DNA of 64,000 nt from Lytechinus pictus (taxonomy: Eukaryota > Echinodermata > Echinoidea > Temnopleuroida > Toxopneustidae): contig NC_087258.1 in the NCBI RefSeq assembly GCF_037042905.1, positions 8,100,501 through 8,164,500 on the forward strand. The letters run 5' to 3'. Below are positions 1 to 12,100 of the stretch, in pieces. The notes below the pieces were generated by a model. The model did not search any database, was not told where the DNA came from, and saw only the letters and a program-made list of their open reading frames with translations. The translations under genes were made by a program, and so were the position numbers. Position 1 is the first letter of the stretch. Every line of letters begins with the position of its first letter.

Positions 1-133
1 CGTTCAAGAATATTGGAAGATTTGAAGTAAGTGAATAAAGGACCCAAAGCAAGGCAAAATCGGCGACACAGACAGCTAAGAGGGGCAATGACGTAAAAAA
101 ATCTTTCCAAGGGTACTTCCGTCTCGTCGGTGG
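1..133 (-). CDS. SLC17A5-like: SLC17 gene exon 7 (runs off the window): start of TM7
   Basis: The acceptor CTTTTCTTCAG|CCACCG opens PPTRRKYPWKDFFTSLPLLA, then VCVADFALLWVLYSLTSNLP. PWKDFFTSLP is the family PWKxIFTSLP. The next helix lacks the His and Asn-Asn usually present (AHFCNNWGFY), keeping only Trp and Tyr. The frame is open to base 1 and no donor is seen. Confidence 0.8.
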
Positions 134-3100
134 CTGAAGAAAAGGTGAAGATATGCTTTACGGTTAGTTGGATTTCATTACCACCCAGTTATAATGTCGT
201 TGTCATCACTGCTAATTTATTAGGACTTTAAAACTTAGTGAATTGATGGATAGCTTTGTATTCAATAATGTTGATAATCACAGTAAAAAAGATGAAAACA
301 GTAACGATAATAACACCAATTGTAATAATAATCTTAATTATTGATATATTCATTACTAATATACTCATTAATTTCTGATTGAAATCACTATTATCATGTC
401 ATCATTGTCATTTCATACTTTCAATATCATCATTATCATTATTGTCAAATCAAACAAAATGTTCTCTTAAACTTTGCAAGTTGTAATTTTCTTATAATTA
501 TCTCGTTATTATTGTGGAAATATGATTTAATATTTTGTATTATATCAGCGATACTACTAATGGTGCCCTTTTGTGTAATGTTGTATTAGCACACAAATTT
601 ATACCTTTATGCGAACCGGATCCCTAAAATCATGAAAATCCAGATTGACCCAAATGGAGAGACATATTTCCAACATCATAAATACAATTTTTATTGTTCA
701 TACCGCTTTGGAAAGTTTGAGATCATTCACGATGTAATCTCTCTCCTCCTTCGATATCCTAGGATGTGCTAGGGGTGAATGATACGCGAGTAGTACCCAA
801 AGGATATACCATATTACTCCAAAAGTACCTATAAAATAGCAAATAAAAACAAATGAAGGTATGAAAACGTTGGTGCACGATAATGAGTTAAATGAGCGTT
901 GAATTGTCAAAATTAATATTTTTCAGAAAGTGGGGCGGCTTGTCTGTGCCAAATGTTTTGGGGGAATATTTCTATGAAAGTGTAAATGACACATGAGTTC
1001 AATGAGGGTAAATTGTCAAAATAAATTTGAGAGTGTGTAGTGGTTTGTTTATGTGCGTTTTGTTGGATAGGTTTCATATTTTCCTTTAATTACCAAAAAG
1101 ATAAAATGTGGATGGCCAGCCACCGAGGAAGTCTGATGATGAGAGTACGCCAGATATCGGCTGAGCAATGATTTGCCCGACCGACGATCCTGTGAAAAGA
1201 GTTAAGAATGAGAAACGAAAGACGTGAAACAGGCAAAACCTATTATCTTTATCTGAATTTCAGACCGAATCGAATATAGCATTTACTTCATTCATTATCA
1301 AGAAAACATACACCTATTTTGTTTTTCATAAATACGAAAATTATCCAATGGTAACAAGATCTTGCGAGTACAGTGCTACAAATGCGCGTCCAATCACTTT
1401 AATTTCTAGTGGAGGTTCTGAAGACCTGTAGTGGGAGCAGTGAAGGTTCTCAAGACATGTAGTGGGAGCTTGTAATCTAACATTGTCTCGAATTTAGGTC
1501 TCACAATGATTTAAAGAAACACTTAATTTTGCTACTTTTTATGTTTCTAAACTGAACTTTCACGATTTTTTTATTGAAATCCGCCACTGTTCTGCTTATG
1601 CGACTGTTGTATAAAGGGAAGGGGTGTTGGAGTTTGATCCTACACTCTTTTAAAAATTATTTTAGGGAGCCCGAGGGTGGGGGTCTAAACCCCTAACACC
1701 CCCCCACACGATCCACCACTGACCCCTCACCAGTCAATCCCTACATCAACACTAATTTGAACTGTTAACAAAAATACTGTTTTAAATTCTTTACGCCAAC
1801 ATAAACGCTTGAACGCTTGTTGCCAGCAATATCAAAGAGCAATAATGATTATAATATTATTCAATTTTTCAAACCTCGCATCAGAATAGCTTCAGCTGTT
1901 TAATTACCAGAAAATACGATAGCAAGTAATGTGCTCCTGTCAGCTTTTGGGGCCCAGCGTGACATCAGCGAATAAAGGCATGGATAAGTCCCACTCTGGA
2001 TGACATAAAATTAATTTGGGTGAATTAAAAGTACAACTCAGTTATTTCATGTACATCCATGCTATCTTATTGAATATATCAGATTTTCCTCAATGCATTT
2101 TTTTTCCTTGTCGTCTGGTTTTTGTATGTTCAAACTGCACCAATTTTTGTTTTCACTTTAACATACACGTTTCTGTGAAGACTTAGTGATACATATTTAC
2201 CCGAGTGTGTTGTATATTGATGAGAAATCGTAGCATTGCGATTCAGATCATGAGTTTTACCACATTACTGAACAAAGAAATACACTCGACACACTGTGGT
2301 GAATGTTTATTACAACGTTAAAACAATCTACCCAAATTAAAAAGGGTATCCAATATATAGATTATGTGTGTTTAAACATTAGATTATATTAATATAATAA
2401 TAAGATTTTCGTAAAACTGCAAATAAAATCGAGGTATTTTTAATTTGAATTTAGTCATTGTTTTTAATATAGGCTCTTATTACATGTAAGTGCTCGTCAT
2501 GTTTATTACATAGTTAGATACGTGCGTTACACATAGAGCGCAAATCACGGTGAGGTTTGAAATGTGTTAAAACCCCGTATTTTGTAATAGTGTCACAGTG
2601 ATAAAATAGTGTAATCAACTACACGAACCTTTATACTATGCTGACGAACTGGGTACTGTGTGACATAATAACACTATTCCCTAAAATATGAGTAAATCAC
2701 GTTCTTGTGCTTAGATGTATGTCCAGAGTCTAATTTCAGATGGTTTGTCCATAACAAGATGAAACATATTCATGATATTGAATAAAAAAATAGACAATGC
2801 TTTCTCAGTTCGATATGCAGTAAATAAGAAGGGAGGTATTTGTATACAGTATAATTTTTTATGCCAGTGTGAAACATACGATTTAACATAAATAAGTGGT
2901 ACTGTTACATTTATGACATTAAGAACCTTCGTATTAGGAAATGTAAGATAAATAATTACAATTAGAGCATTTGGTTGGTGCCATGTCTTGAAAAAAGACA
3001 TTCAGACAACCAAACCATCATAATCCCACATCTATATTTGTAACAACTATTAGAGGTCTCAGTTTAAGTTAAATTCCTGCCCTCAAACAACATCAAATAA

Positions 3101-6100
3101 TTAATCATGAGCGACTGATCTCCGATAAAATGAAAGAAACGAAAATTACCCACCTCCGCCAAACCTGACATGACTCGCAGCGCCATGATAGCTGGAACGC
3201 CACCTCCATAAGCAGCTAGAGGAATGAATAAAGATGTCACGGCTGAAGTAAGGTACCCAAAGCCGATGATAATGGTGGTACACTGGGGGTATCGGTCGGC
3301 CAGTAACCCTGACGGGACCTGCAGTATTGGGAAGCCATAGTAGAAAGCGGCTAGGATCTGCTCTTGTGTGTGTGAATCCCATGGAAAATCGCCTTCCTAG
3401 GTTGGAATTCAGATGAAATAAATTTACTCACCACACATGCCTCAAAAGTGTATTACTATAAGACGAAATTTCGCATTTATAACACGTTGTTAACAGTTAA
3501 ATCATCTGAAATGTATTGGAAATTTCATCTATCATTTCAATCTTATTAACCTGCCTTGACTTTTTCTTTGTCATGTATTGATTTTTCGTGAATAGTTACA
3601 ATTTTGCATCTGACGATGCTTTCGGTATGCTCTCACACGTACATACGTACACGCATCCCCACCCTTATTACACACTTCCCTTTGAATAAAGAAAAATAGA
3701 GAGATGCAGGGACAGTGGAATGGTGTTAAACACTATAAATACACGACACAGTAACACGGAGCTCGGCTACTCGGTACAGCAGACGACATTCAACACCATC
3801 TCTTAACACGAACTGCCGGAAGTACGTCATTATTTTCCGAGGTCAATTCCAACACCGGCATCATTAATTTTCAAGAACGGTGTTGTGGCTAATATGTTGT
3901 TGTTGTCACAACACCAACACCAGATTTCAACACCCTACTTGAAATCACCAAATGTCTCCCCAACCATAAACCCTACTCTCATTCTTTATCTATCTATCCA
4001 TCTTTCACACCATCCATGTTTCTGACACCCATCGCCTTTGCTCTCTTTTCTGATGAACTTTGAAGATTCTTACCACCAAGGTATCATCCGACTCATTGAA
4101 ACCTGACCTCTCAGGGCAAAGTTCAGCAGTGGAGTTCACGGGGTCATAGGTCGCACTGTAAGTGCTGTTTGCCATCGCCGTCATAGCAACACTAATGTTG
4201 ACCCGATTAATAAACGCACATGTGATACCCATAAAAGCTATGTAGCTCAGAGTGTAACGGCAAGAGCACAACGGGCTACCAGGCTCTAGGACAAGGTAAG
4301 AAAAATTATGAAATTGTAATATTAATAATTATAATTATCGATATCCATTCCAGTATACAATTGGCCTTATTGTACTCATGCTTCTTGTATATTGTTTTTT
4401 CTTATTTAAATCTTGTTATGTGTTTTTTTATCTTGTGATTTGTTGATGAACAATTTGACAAAACAATTGAATGAAAAGTAGTTGATTTCCATGAAAATAA
4501 GTAAATGGATGCTTGAAAGATTCAATGAATCTCCGAAACGAAAGGCAAAAACAATGTAGGATATCATTGTTTAGCAAAATCATTGTGATAATAATTAATT
4601 TAACCCTTCTGACTTTGAAAAAGGCATACGCGCCATTGAAAATGCTTTGTAAAATTTTTCTATTTTTCTTCAAAACAGGGTACAACATTTATATTCTTGT
4701 GTAGATAAAATAAATCTATCTTTCCCTGCTCTGCCGTGTCAACAACAAAAAAGTGCTGACGTGTCATTTTTCCTCACCATGCTCACTCCGGTCATTCAAA
4801 TAATGGCTGATACTAAAGAAATGATTTACGACCGCTAAACACTCAATTAGAACTTTTATTGTGGAATGTATCACAGATTTAGCATTAATATGACCTTTTG
4901 TTCCTTCGCTTCATTATCAGATAGTTGTTTTTGCAAACAAGGACGTTCAAGAAAATCAAATAAACCGGGTCGAAATCCATTCAGTGTTTGTTCAGAAAGA
5001 TAAAACCAGATTTCCCTAGCATAGACTTTAAAAATCAATGAATATCGAAATAGTTTGCATGCATTTCGTCAGGAAGAACTTAAGTGAGCACTGTCAATTT
5101 TTGTAAAGCTCGCAGAAATCTGTTTGCGTAGAAATGCTCGTTTTCACGCTGTGTCAAGGGGAAAGGGCGAAATCAAACTTTCCGTGCGAAATATTTCTCA
5201 TACACTTCCCTTGCTAATTTAGTCAATTGAAATTAAACGGATACATTCAAGCATTTTGTAACAAATTTGCCACCAAAATTGACATTTCAATACTTAGTAA
5301 GCACAACCTTTACGCTTTTTGTGCCAGCTGGATCTGAGGACATAACTGAATCTGAAGAAATGTTTATATTAGACATCTCCAGCACTTTTTCAATAAGTTT
5401 TTATCATTTAAAGTGGGTTTACATTTCATTTTTCATTTAGTACTTGTTTCTCTACATTTTTTCCAAGCTTGACAATGATTAACAAAATGAAAATCAAGCC
5501 TAAGCCATTCCATGTAAATCACAGCTCAGTGTAAAGCAAATATCGTCACGATGGCCTCGGTGTGTGGGGGAGTGGGTTGAGGCGCAATGCGCTCTTCGAA
5601 GTATTTTGGGCAAGGAAACAAGTTAAAAAGGTAAAATATATCTTCAAATCAATTTTACTAGCTAAATTCCATGGCCCGTATTCTGATAGCAGGTTTAACT
5701 TAACCCTAGTCTAAAGTTAACCCTGGTTTAACTAAACCTCCTCTAAACCTCACCTCTGGTCTAAGTGTAGTTTAATTATTTTGGTATTCTGATAGCCAGG
5801 TTTAACTAAACCTGGGTTAAACCCGGGTTTAAATTCTTTTTGGAAATAATAATCCTCTTTTAACCAAGACTAGCACCTTTTTGGTAAATTAGTGCTGCAG
5901 GGATGACTGCAACAAAGTTGAAAAAATGTCACTAAAGTTGTTTTTTCTTAAAAATTTGGATTTTATGGAAACTAATTACAACTATTGTAGTGAAAGAAAA
6001 GCATTCATCACCCATATATGGTAAGAAATTTTCATTCAGATTATCTTTATATTTTTTAATTACTAAAACATTTCAATCCCAAACCGAGTGACCTGCATAG

Positions 6101-9100
6101 TTTTGTGTGTATCAGTCCCATTGATTGCTTTTCATGTTTGTCAAAATCTAAATTGAATAGATTCACCTCACCCACTCTAGACTAGAGTCTAGACTCTAGT
6201 CCTATAGATCTAAAACAATAAGTTAAGAGGTCGACATCTTTATTCTAACTTTATGTAAGGGGAAATTTTTGTAACTTTTGAGAGTAGTCTTGGGTCTAAC
6301 ATTAGGCCTAGGCTAGTATAGTTAGATCTAGCTTAGGCCCAATTGTTTGGAGGAGAATTGAACATTGTTTTGACTTTTTTTACTTTCCTGAAGCAAACCG
6401 TAGTCTAGTGGAGCAACCGAGACTGAAGCTACATTATACATATTTATAGTATTGGTCTAGGCCTGGAACATCATTCAGGAATTAGGCTGGCTTAGCCTTG
6501 GGACAGGGATAGATATAGATCTATATTCTAACCTTATTCTTAGTTAGAATCTACTAGACTAGTAGAATAGATCTGATTTGTCTTAGACAAAAAGCTTCAG
6601 TCTCTGTATTGTTCCGCTGAGTCTATGATGAGTATGACAGTCGACGTTGCCGTTGGCCTCTCTCACCATGGCAATGTGATATGACAATAAAATGTCAGAA
6701 TTTTTTCAATAAATCCCCAGAAACGACGGTTATTCCTGTCTACAGTGTTAGATCTGACTATCGCTATGCATTGCCATTGCTTGCCAAGTAACTAGGCCTG
6801 GCTAAATGACATCTCTCTACTCCTGTTTTAGGTCCATATCTGTTTCTTTGAAGAGTTTTTATTTTATTTAAATATTTTTGGGGACTTGTTTAGGTTTCCA
6901 GATCCAGGACTAAAAAACAGGCCTAAACCTAGACCAACAACAGCTTAGTCTTGACTAGACTAGGCCAGGCCTAGATTTATGTAAGAATTTAGATCTAGGC
7001 CTTACGTTAGTCTGTGCTATCTAGTCTACTGACTTACTGTATGATCTAGAATCTCTAACGCTGGCCTAGTTCTAGACTAAATAACTTAGACCCTATCTAG
7101 ATCTAGAACTAGATCTGTATCAATCTAGGTCTACATGTAATAAGTCTAGATCTAGAGATTTGTAGACTCTCAATTTAGATTCTAAATCGAAAAATAGTAA
7201 ATGTAGGCTAGTCTACAGTAGATCTACTCATCTAACCTTAGGCATGACAAAAGAAGTAGGCTAGAGATCTAACGGATTATTACTAGATCTAAAGAATCTA
7301 GATCTAGGCCTAGATCTAAAGCTAGGGACTTTAGTTCGAGATCTAGAGGTCTAGCACCCCCCTTAAAACTAGAACTAAGCCTACAGCTACATGTAGTTCT
7401 CTATGTAGCCAAACAACAGTTAGCATTGACTATTGTCTTAATCTTATTTTGGTGTGTGTAGTTACCATACAAACACATATTTTGATGAATGAGAAAATGT
7501 GTCTTGCAGATTATTTTACCTCAAAATGAGCGTAGGCCTATGTCATAAAATGAAGGAGTTCAAACCGCAAGATTTTCACCTAATTTCATTATGTAATATG
7601 TTGTTACCATGGCAACACGATTTCTGATACACCCAAATATATGTCTTGCAGATCTATACCTCAAAACCAATGTGTGAGCCAACTTTTATAAGAATTGGTT
7701 GAAAAATGAAAACTAATTAATGAAGGAGTTCGAACTACCAAATTTTCACCTTATTTTCGTTATATAATATGTTGTTACCATGGCAACACGATTCTGATAC
7801 AGGCAAAAATATGTCAGACATCTTCACCTCAACATTAATGTATGTGCCAAATTTTTAAGAGAATTTTTGAAGAAGTTGGAAACTGATAAAGTAGTAAATC
7901 ACAAGATTTTCATCTAATTTTTTATATTTGATTTGTTACCATGGCAACATTTTTTTTTTTATAAAGACATAAAATATTTTTTGCACATCTTCACATCAAG
8001 ACTAATGTTTGTACCACATTTCATGAGAATTGGTTAAAACTTAGGAAGTAGTTGGAATTGCAAGATTTTTACATAGTTTTTGCCATAATATACCGTTTCC
8101 ATGGCAACACAATTTCCAACACATGCAAAAATGTGTCTTGCAAATCTTCACCTCAAGACTTATGTCTGTGCCAAATATCATGAGAAATGGTTTGAAAATT
8201 ATAAAGTAATTAAAACCACAAGTTTTTCACCTAATTTTCGATATTTGATATGTTACCATGGCAACGCGATTTTTTATATACTTTAGGCATAGAATATGTT
8301 TTGCACATCTTCACATTAAGACTAATGTATGTGCCAAATTTCACGAGAATTGGTTAAAAACTGAGGAAGTAGTTGGAACAGCAAGATTTATGCTTAGTTT
8401 TTGTCATACTATACCGTTACCATGGCAACACAATTTCCGACACATGCAAAAATGAGTCTTGCACATCTTTACCTCAAAATCAATGTGTTAGCCAACTTTC
8501 TTGAGAATTGGTAGAAAACTGATTAAGTATTTTAAACGGCAAAATTTTGAACCATAATATACTGTTACCATGGCAACACAATTTCCGAAAAAGGGAAAAA
8601 CAATTCTTACACCTCCTTACCTTGAGACCAAAGTGTGTTCCAAATTTCATGAGAATCTGTTAAAAACTAAGGAAGTAGCTCGAAATGCAATATAGGCATA
8701 AATTCTAAAAAATTGTTGGCCATGATTTGTTGGATTTAAACCAGGCTTAAACTACCCCCTGCGCGAGTTTAACTTTTTGAGGATTTATTACCACACTTAG
8801 ACCAGGGTTAACTTAAACCTTGCTATCGGAATACGAAATTTAAACCTAGGTTTAAATATGGCAGTTTATTACCACACTTAGACTAGGGTTAAGTTAAACC
8901 ACGCTATCAGAATACGGGCCCATGTGTTTATCGGTTACAGCCCGATAGTCCGCGGGTCCGATAGTCCGCGAGTCCGTTAGTCCGCGGTGTGTGTAAAATT
9001 ATGATCAGGATATAGTGAGATGAAATGCCATCGAGAGGTCAAAAGGTCAAATGATACCAGACCATGGGTTCCCTTAATAATAACCCAAAATACAATCGCC

Positions 9101-12100
9101 CCTGACAAGTACTTCCCCGGGAAGGGGGGGGGGGGTTTGTCAAATATATTGCTGTACACATGCGTGACCAAAAAATTAACGCGTTTAATAAGGGTATCAA
9201 AAACACAAATTTTCCCCAAAAAGGGTGGTTTTGAAAGGTTGGTCATTAATAGTAAATCGCGGGGTCAAACATTTTTAGGGTATGTTTTCACTAAGCTTTT
9301 TCCCCGGGGTCACATTCTGGCGACAACTTATTTAGGGGCCAAAGTGTAAATAAAGCCCACTGAAAACTTGTTTAGGGGGTTATTTTGCACACAGAGAAAA
9401 CTCGTTTAGGGGGTGTTTGGAAATAATTTGGTCACGCATGTGCACAGCGCAATACATTTGACTGCCCACCCCCCTGGACTACCCAGGACCAAAATCCAAT
9501 TGAAACCAGTTGGATTTCCAACTGGTTTCAATTGGTTTCAACTAGTTTCAATTGGTTTTAACTGGAATATAACAATTTCCAGTTGAAACCAGTTTGGCAA
9601 CTGGAAATCCTAACTGGAACCTGTCGGCCGCGTTGGGCAACTGGAAATCCTAACTGAAACCAGTTGGGTAACTGGAACCAATTGGGTAACTGGAGATGAC
9701 TTCTAACTGGAAAGGTGATTAACTGGAAATTAATTCTAATTGGAACCAGTTGGGTAACTGAAAATAAAACTAGAATTACCAATTGGGTAACTGGAAATCC
9801 TAACTGGATCCAGTTGGGTAACTGGAAATGACATCCAATTGGTATCCAATTGGAAATTTTCCAGTTACCCAACTGGTTCCAATTGAAACCAGTTAATTTG
9901 CACATTATCTGCCAGTGTGCACAGATTAATGTTTTACGTGATTCATCATCATTTACAATGTATCTATTTAAGTATTTTCCATTTCAAGTACCATACTTGT
10001 TTCAGATAAGTGTTTAGAATGCTTAGCAGTGAAAACCATGTTCATAATTGTTTTAGATTATAATTAAAACAGATTATAAGCTAATTAGTACACCACTAAC
10101 TGTTACAAAATTACATCAAATACAAATACATATATTTGAAGATCTTTCATATAAATATATACATATGAAAGTCTGTTTCATCAATGCCCTTTACATTGGT
10201 ATTAATAGACATTATAACACAGCTTCTATGTTGGCATGAGCAATAGCTAGTGCAAATTCTAACTAATTTGTAATGCTTGTTGGATTTTTCTCTTTTTATT
10301 CAAATCAACTTTTTGTTGTTGGATTTTTCTCTTTTTATTCAAATCAACTTTTTGTTGGGGTGCTCCAATTGGATTCAACTGGTTTTAATAGGGATATTGG
10401 AACCAATTGAAACAGTTGCCCAATTGGTTTTAACTGGAACCAATTGGCAACTGGTTTCAATTGGAATCAGTTGTTCCAATTTCTCTATTGAAACCAGTTG
10501 GCCAACTGGTTTCAATTGGTTTTGCTCTTATTGGTTTCAACTGGATTTTGGTCCTGGGCACTTCAAGGAAAACATTTCCCCCCCCCCCCAATTTACCCTC
10601 TAGACAAGTTCCCCTAGTAGGGAGCCTTAAAATGCCATCGACTTGACGACATACTTTATCTTGCCTTGTCGACTTAATAAGCTTATTATGTCGACATGGC
10701 GAGATACGTTATCTTGCCAAGTCGACTTTATATGTCAACATGGCGAGATTTATCTTGCCAAGTCGACTTACAACAAGTTATAAGTCAACATGGCTAAATA
10801 TTTGGATTCTCGCCGGGACTTGTTCACTTCATATTTCGGCAAGTCGACATATCGACTTGGCAAGATAAAATATATCGCCATGTCGACGTAATAAGCTTAT
10901 TAAGTTGACATGGCAAGATAAAGTATCTCGCCATGTCGTCGAGTCGATGGCATTTTAAAGGCTCCGTACAAGGGGTAATTATCCGGGGTAATTGTCAGAA
11001 GGGTAAATTTCCGGGGGGAAGGGCATGGGTCCGCGCCTGATAGAACCCCATGGTCTCGTATCATTTGACCTTTTGACCTCTCGATGATATTTATCTCAAT
11101 ATTCTGACCATAATTTTACACACTTTGCGGACTATATCGGACCCGCGGACTAACGGACCAGCGGACCATCGGACCTGCGGACTATCGGACCCGCGGACTA
11201 ACGGACCCGCGGACTATCGGGGGGTCCCCTGTTCTTCATGATTAAGGTCTACTTTTATTCTCATAACTTTCAAAATTCTGCGCAAATAATTTTTTCACTT
11301 ACTTTTCAAAAGTAAGTGGTGCTCACTCAAACAGAAATATTTTTCGACATTTATATCGTCAATTGCTTAAATGAATCTGTACCAATGTTGAAATGTGGAA
11401 AAATCTTCAGGATATTAGAAATGTATAATTTTACAAGATTTTGTCTAAGTGTAAACTTTTTTGATACGCACTGTAGAATTCCAACGACTTGATCTTTGCA
11501 CTAGCATGTATTAGTCATCAAACATGTGTATCATTTATGAGGATCTCTAAGTGTTTAGTTTTAAAGTTTGAATTCATTGTCAGATGAAATGAAATTGCAT
11601 ATCATAGCACACATGCTTTGTAAAGGACACAATACTAAATAAGGATCAAAATCAAAGAAAATGATTTAAAGTTTGAGATACATCTTATTCCCATTAGATT
11701 CGAATTTTCGTCAAGAATCATTGAATATAAAATGGTGGTCCATAAATGTTGATAAGATTGGTACTTTATTTCAGAATGATATGCAACTAATAAGCTTATC
11801 TTTCTTTGAGAATCACAGTGGCGTATCTACAGTGCGTCCCAAAAAAAACTATACACTTTTGAAATGGCTGCCAAATACAAAATGTAGCATTTTGGGGGAA
11901 AAGACTTACATATATGGAAAGCCAATAAAGTCAACTTTCAAATGACACCAAAAAGTTTGAAAACTATTAATGCTTGAGCGAGCACTGCCCACTGAAACAA
12001 AGGGTATGAAAATTAGGGTGGGCTGGAATTAGCCTTCCAATTTATGTAAGTTTTTGAGAGGCAAATCCTTTCGAACTTGCAAAGTTAAGGGCGATGTGAT

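Larger units (their letters stand above)
5673..8920. mobile_element. 3.2-kb non-autonomous inverted-repeat transposon (GGCCCGTATTCTGA ends)
   Basis: The left end reads GGCCCGTATTCTGATAGC followed by GGTTTAACTTAACCCTAGTC. The right end is its near-exact reverse complement. Both ends are flanked by CAT, a 3-bp target duplication, and a related 317-bp copy at 55744-56060 is flanked by ATA. Three-base duplications suit the PIF/Harbinger superfamily, but no transposase frame is visible. Secondary copies of the end motif occur at 5791 and about 8822. Inside lie a CTAG-rich stretch and a 160-bp tandem array, listed separately. It sits in the first SLC17 intron. Confidence 0.7.
8941..11222. mobile_element. 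2.3-kb inverted-repeat element with CCGATAGTCCGCGG terminal mini-repeats
   Basis: The left end has several copies of a 10-11-bp word (CGATAGTCCGCGGGTC). Then comes a segment through AAATTATGATCAGGATAT to GGTCAAATGATACCAGACCA. The same blocks return inverted at 11045-11222 with about nine copies of the word. The ends abut the previous element, only about 20 bases away. Two smaller foldbacks are nested inside. No transposase seen. Confidence 0.65.

Noticed and set aside
698-910. 70-codon frame taken as one coding unit starting at its Met
   Set aside because: The coding part begins only at the acceptor at 828 and ends at the donor at 704. Residues before TFGVIW are intron.
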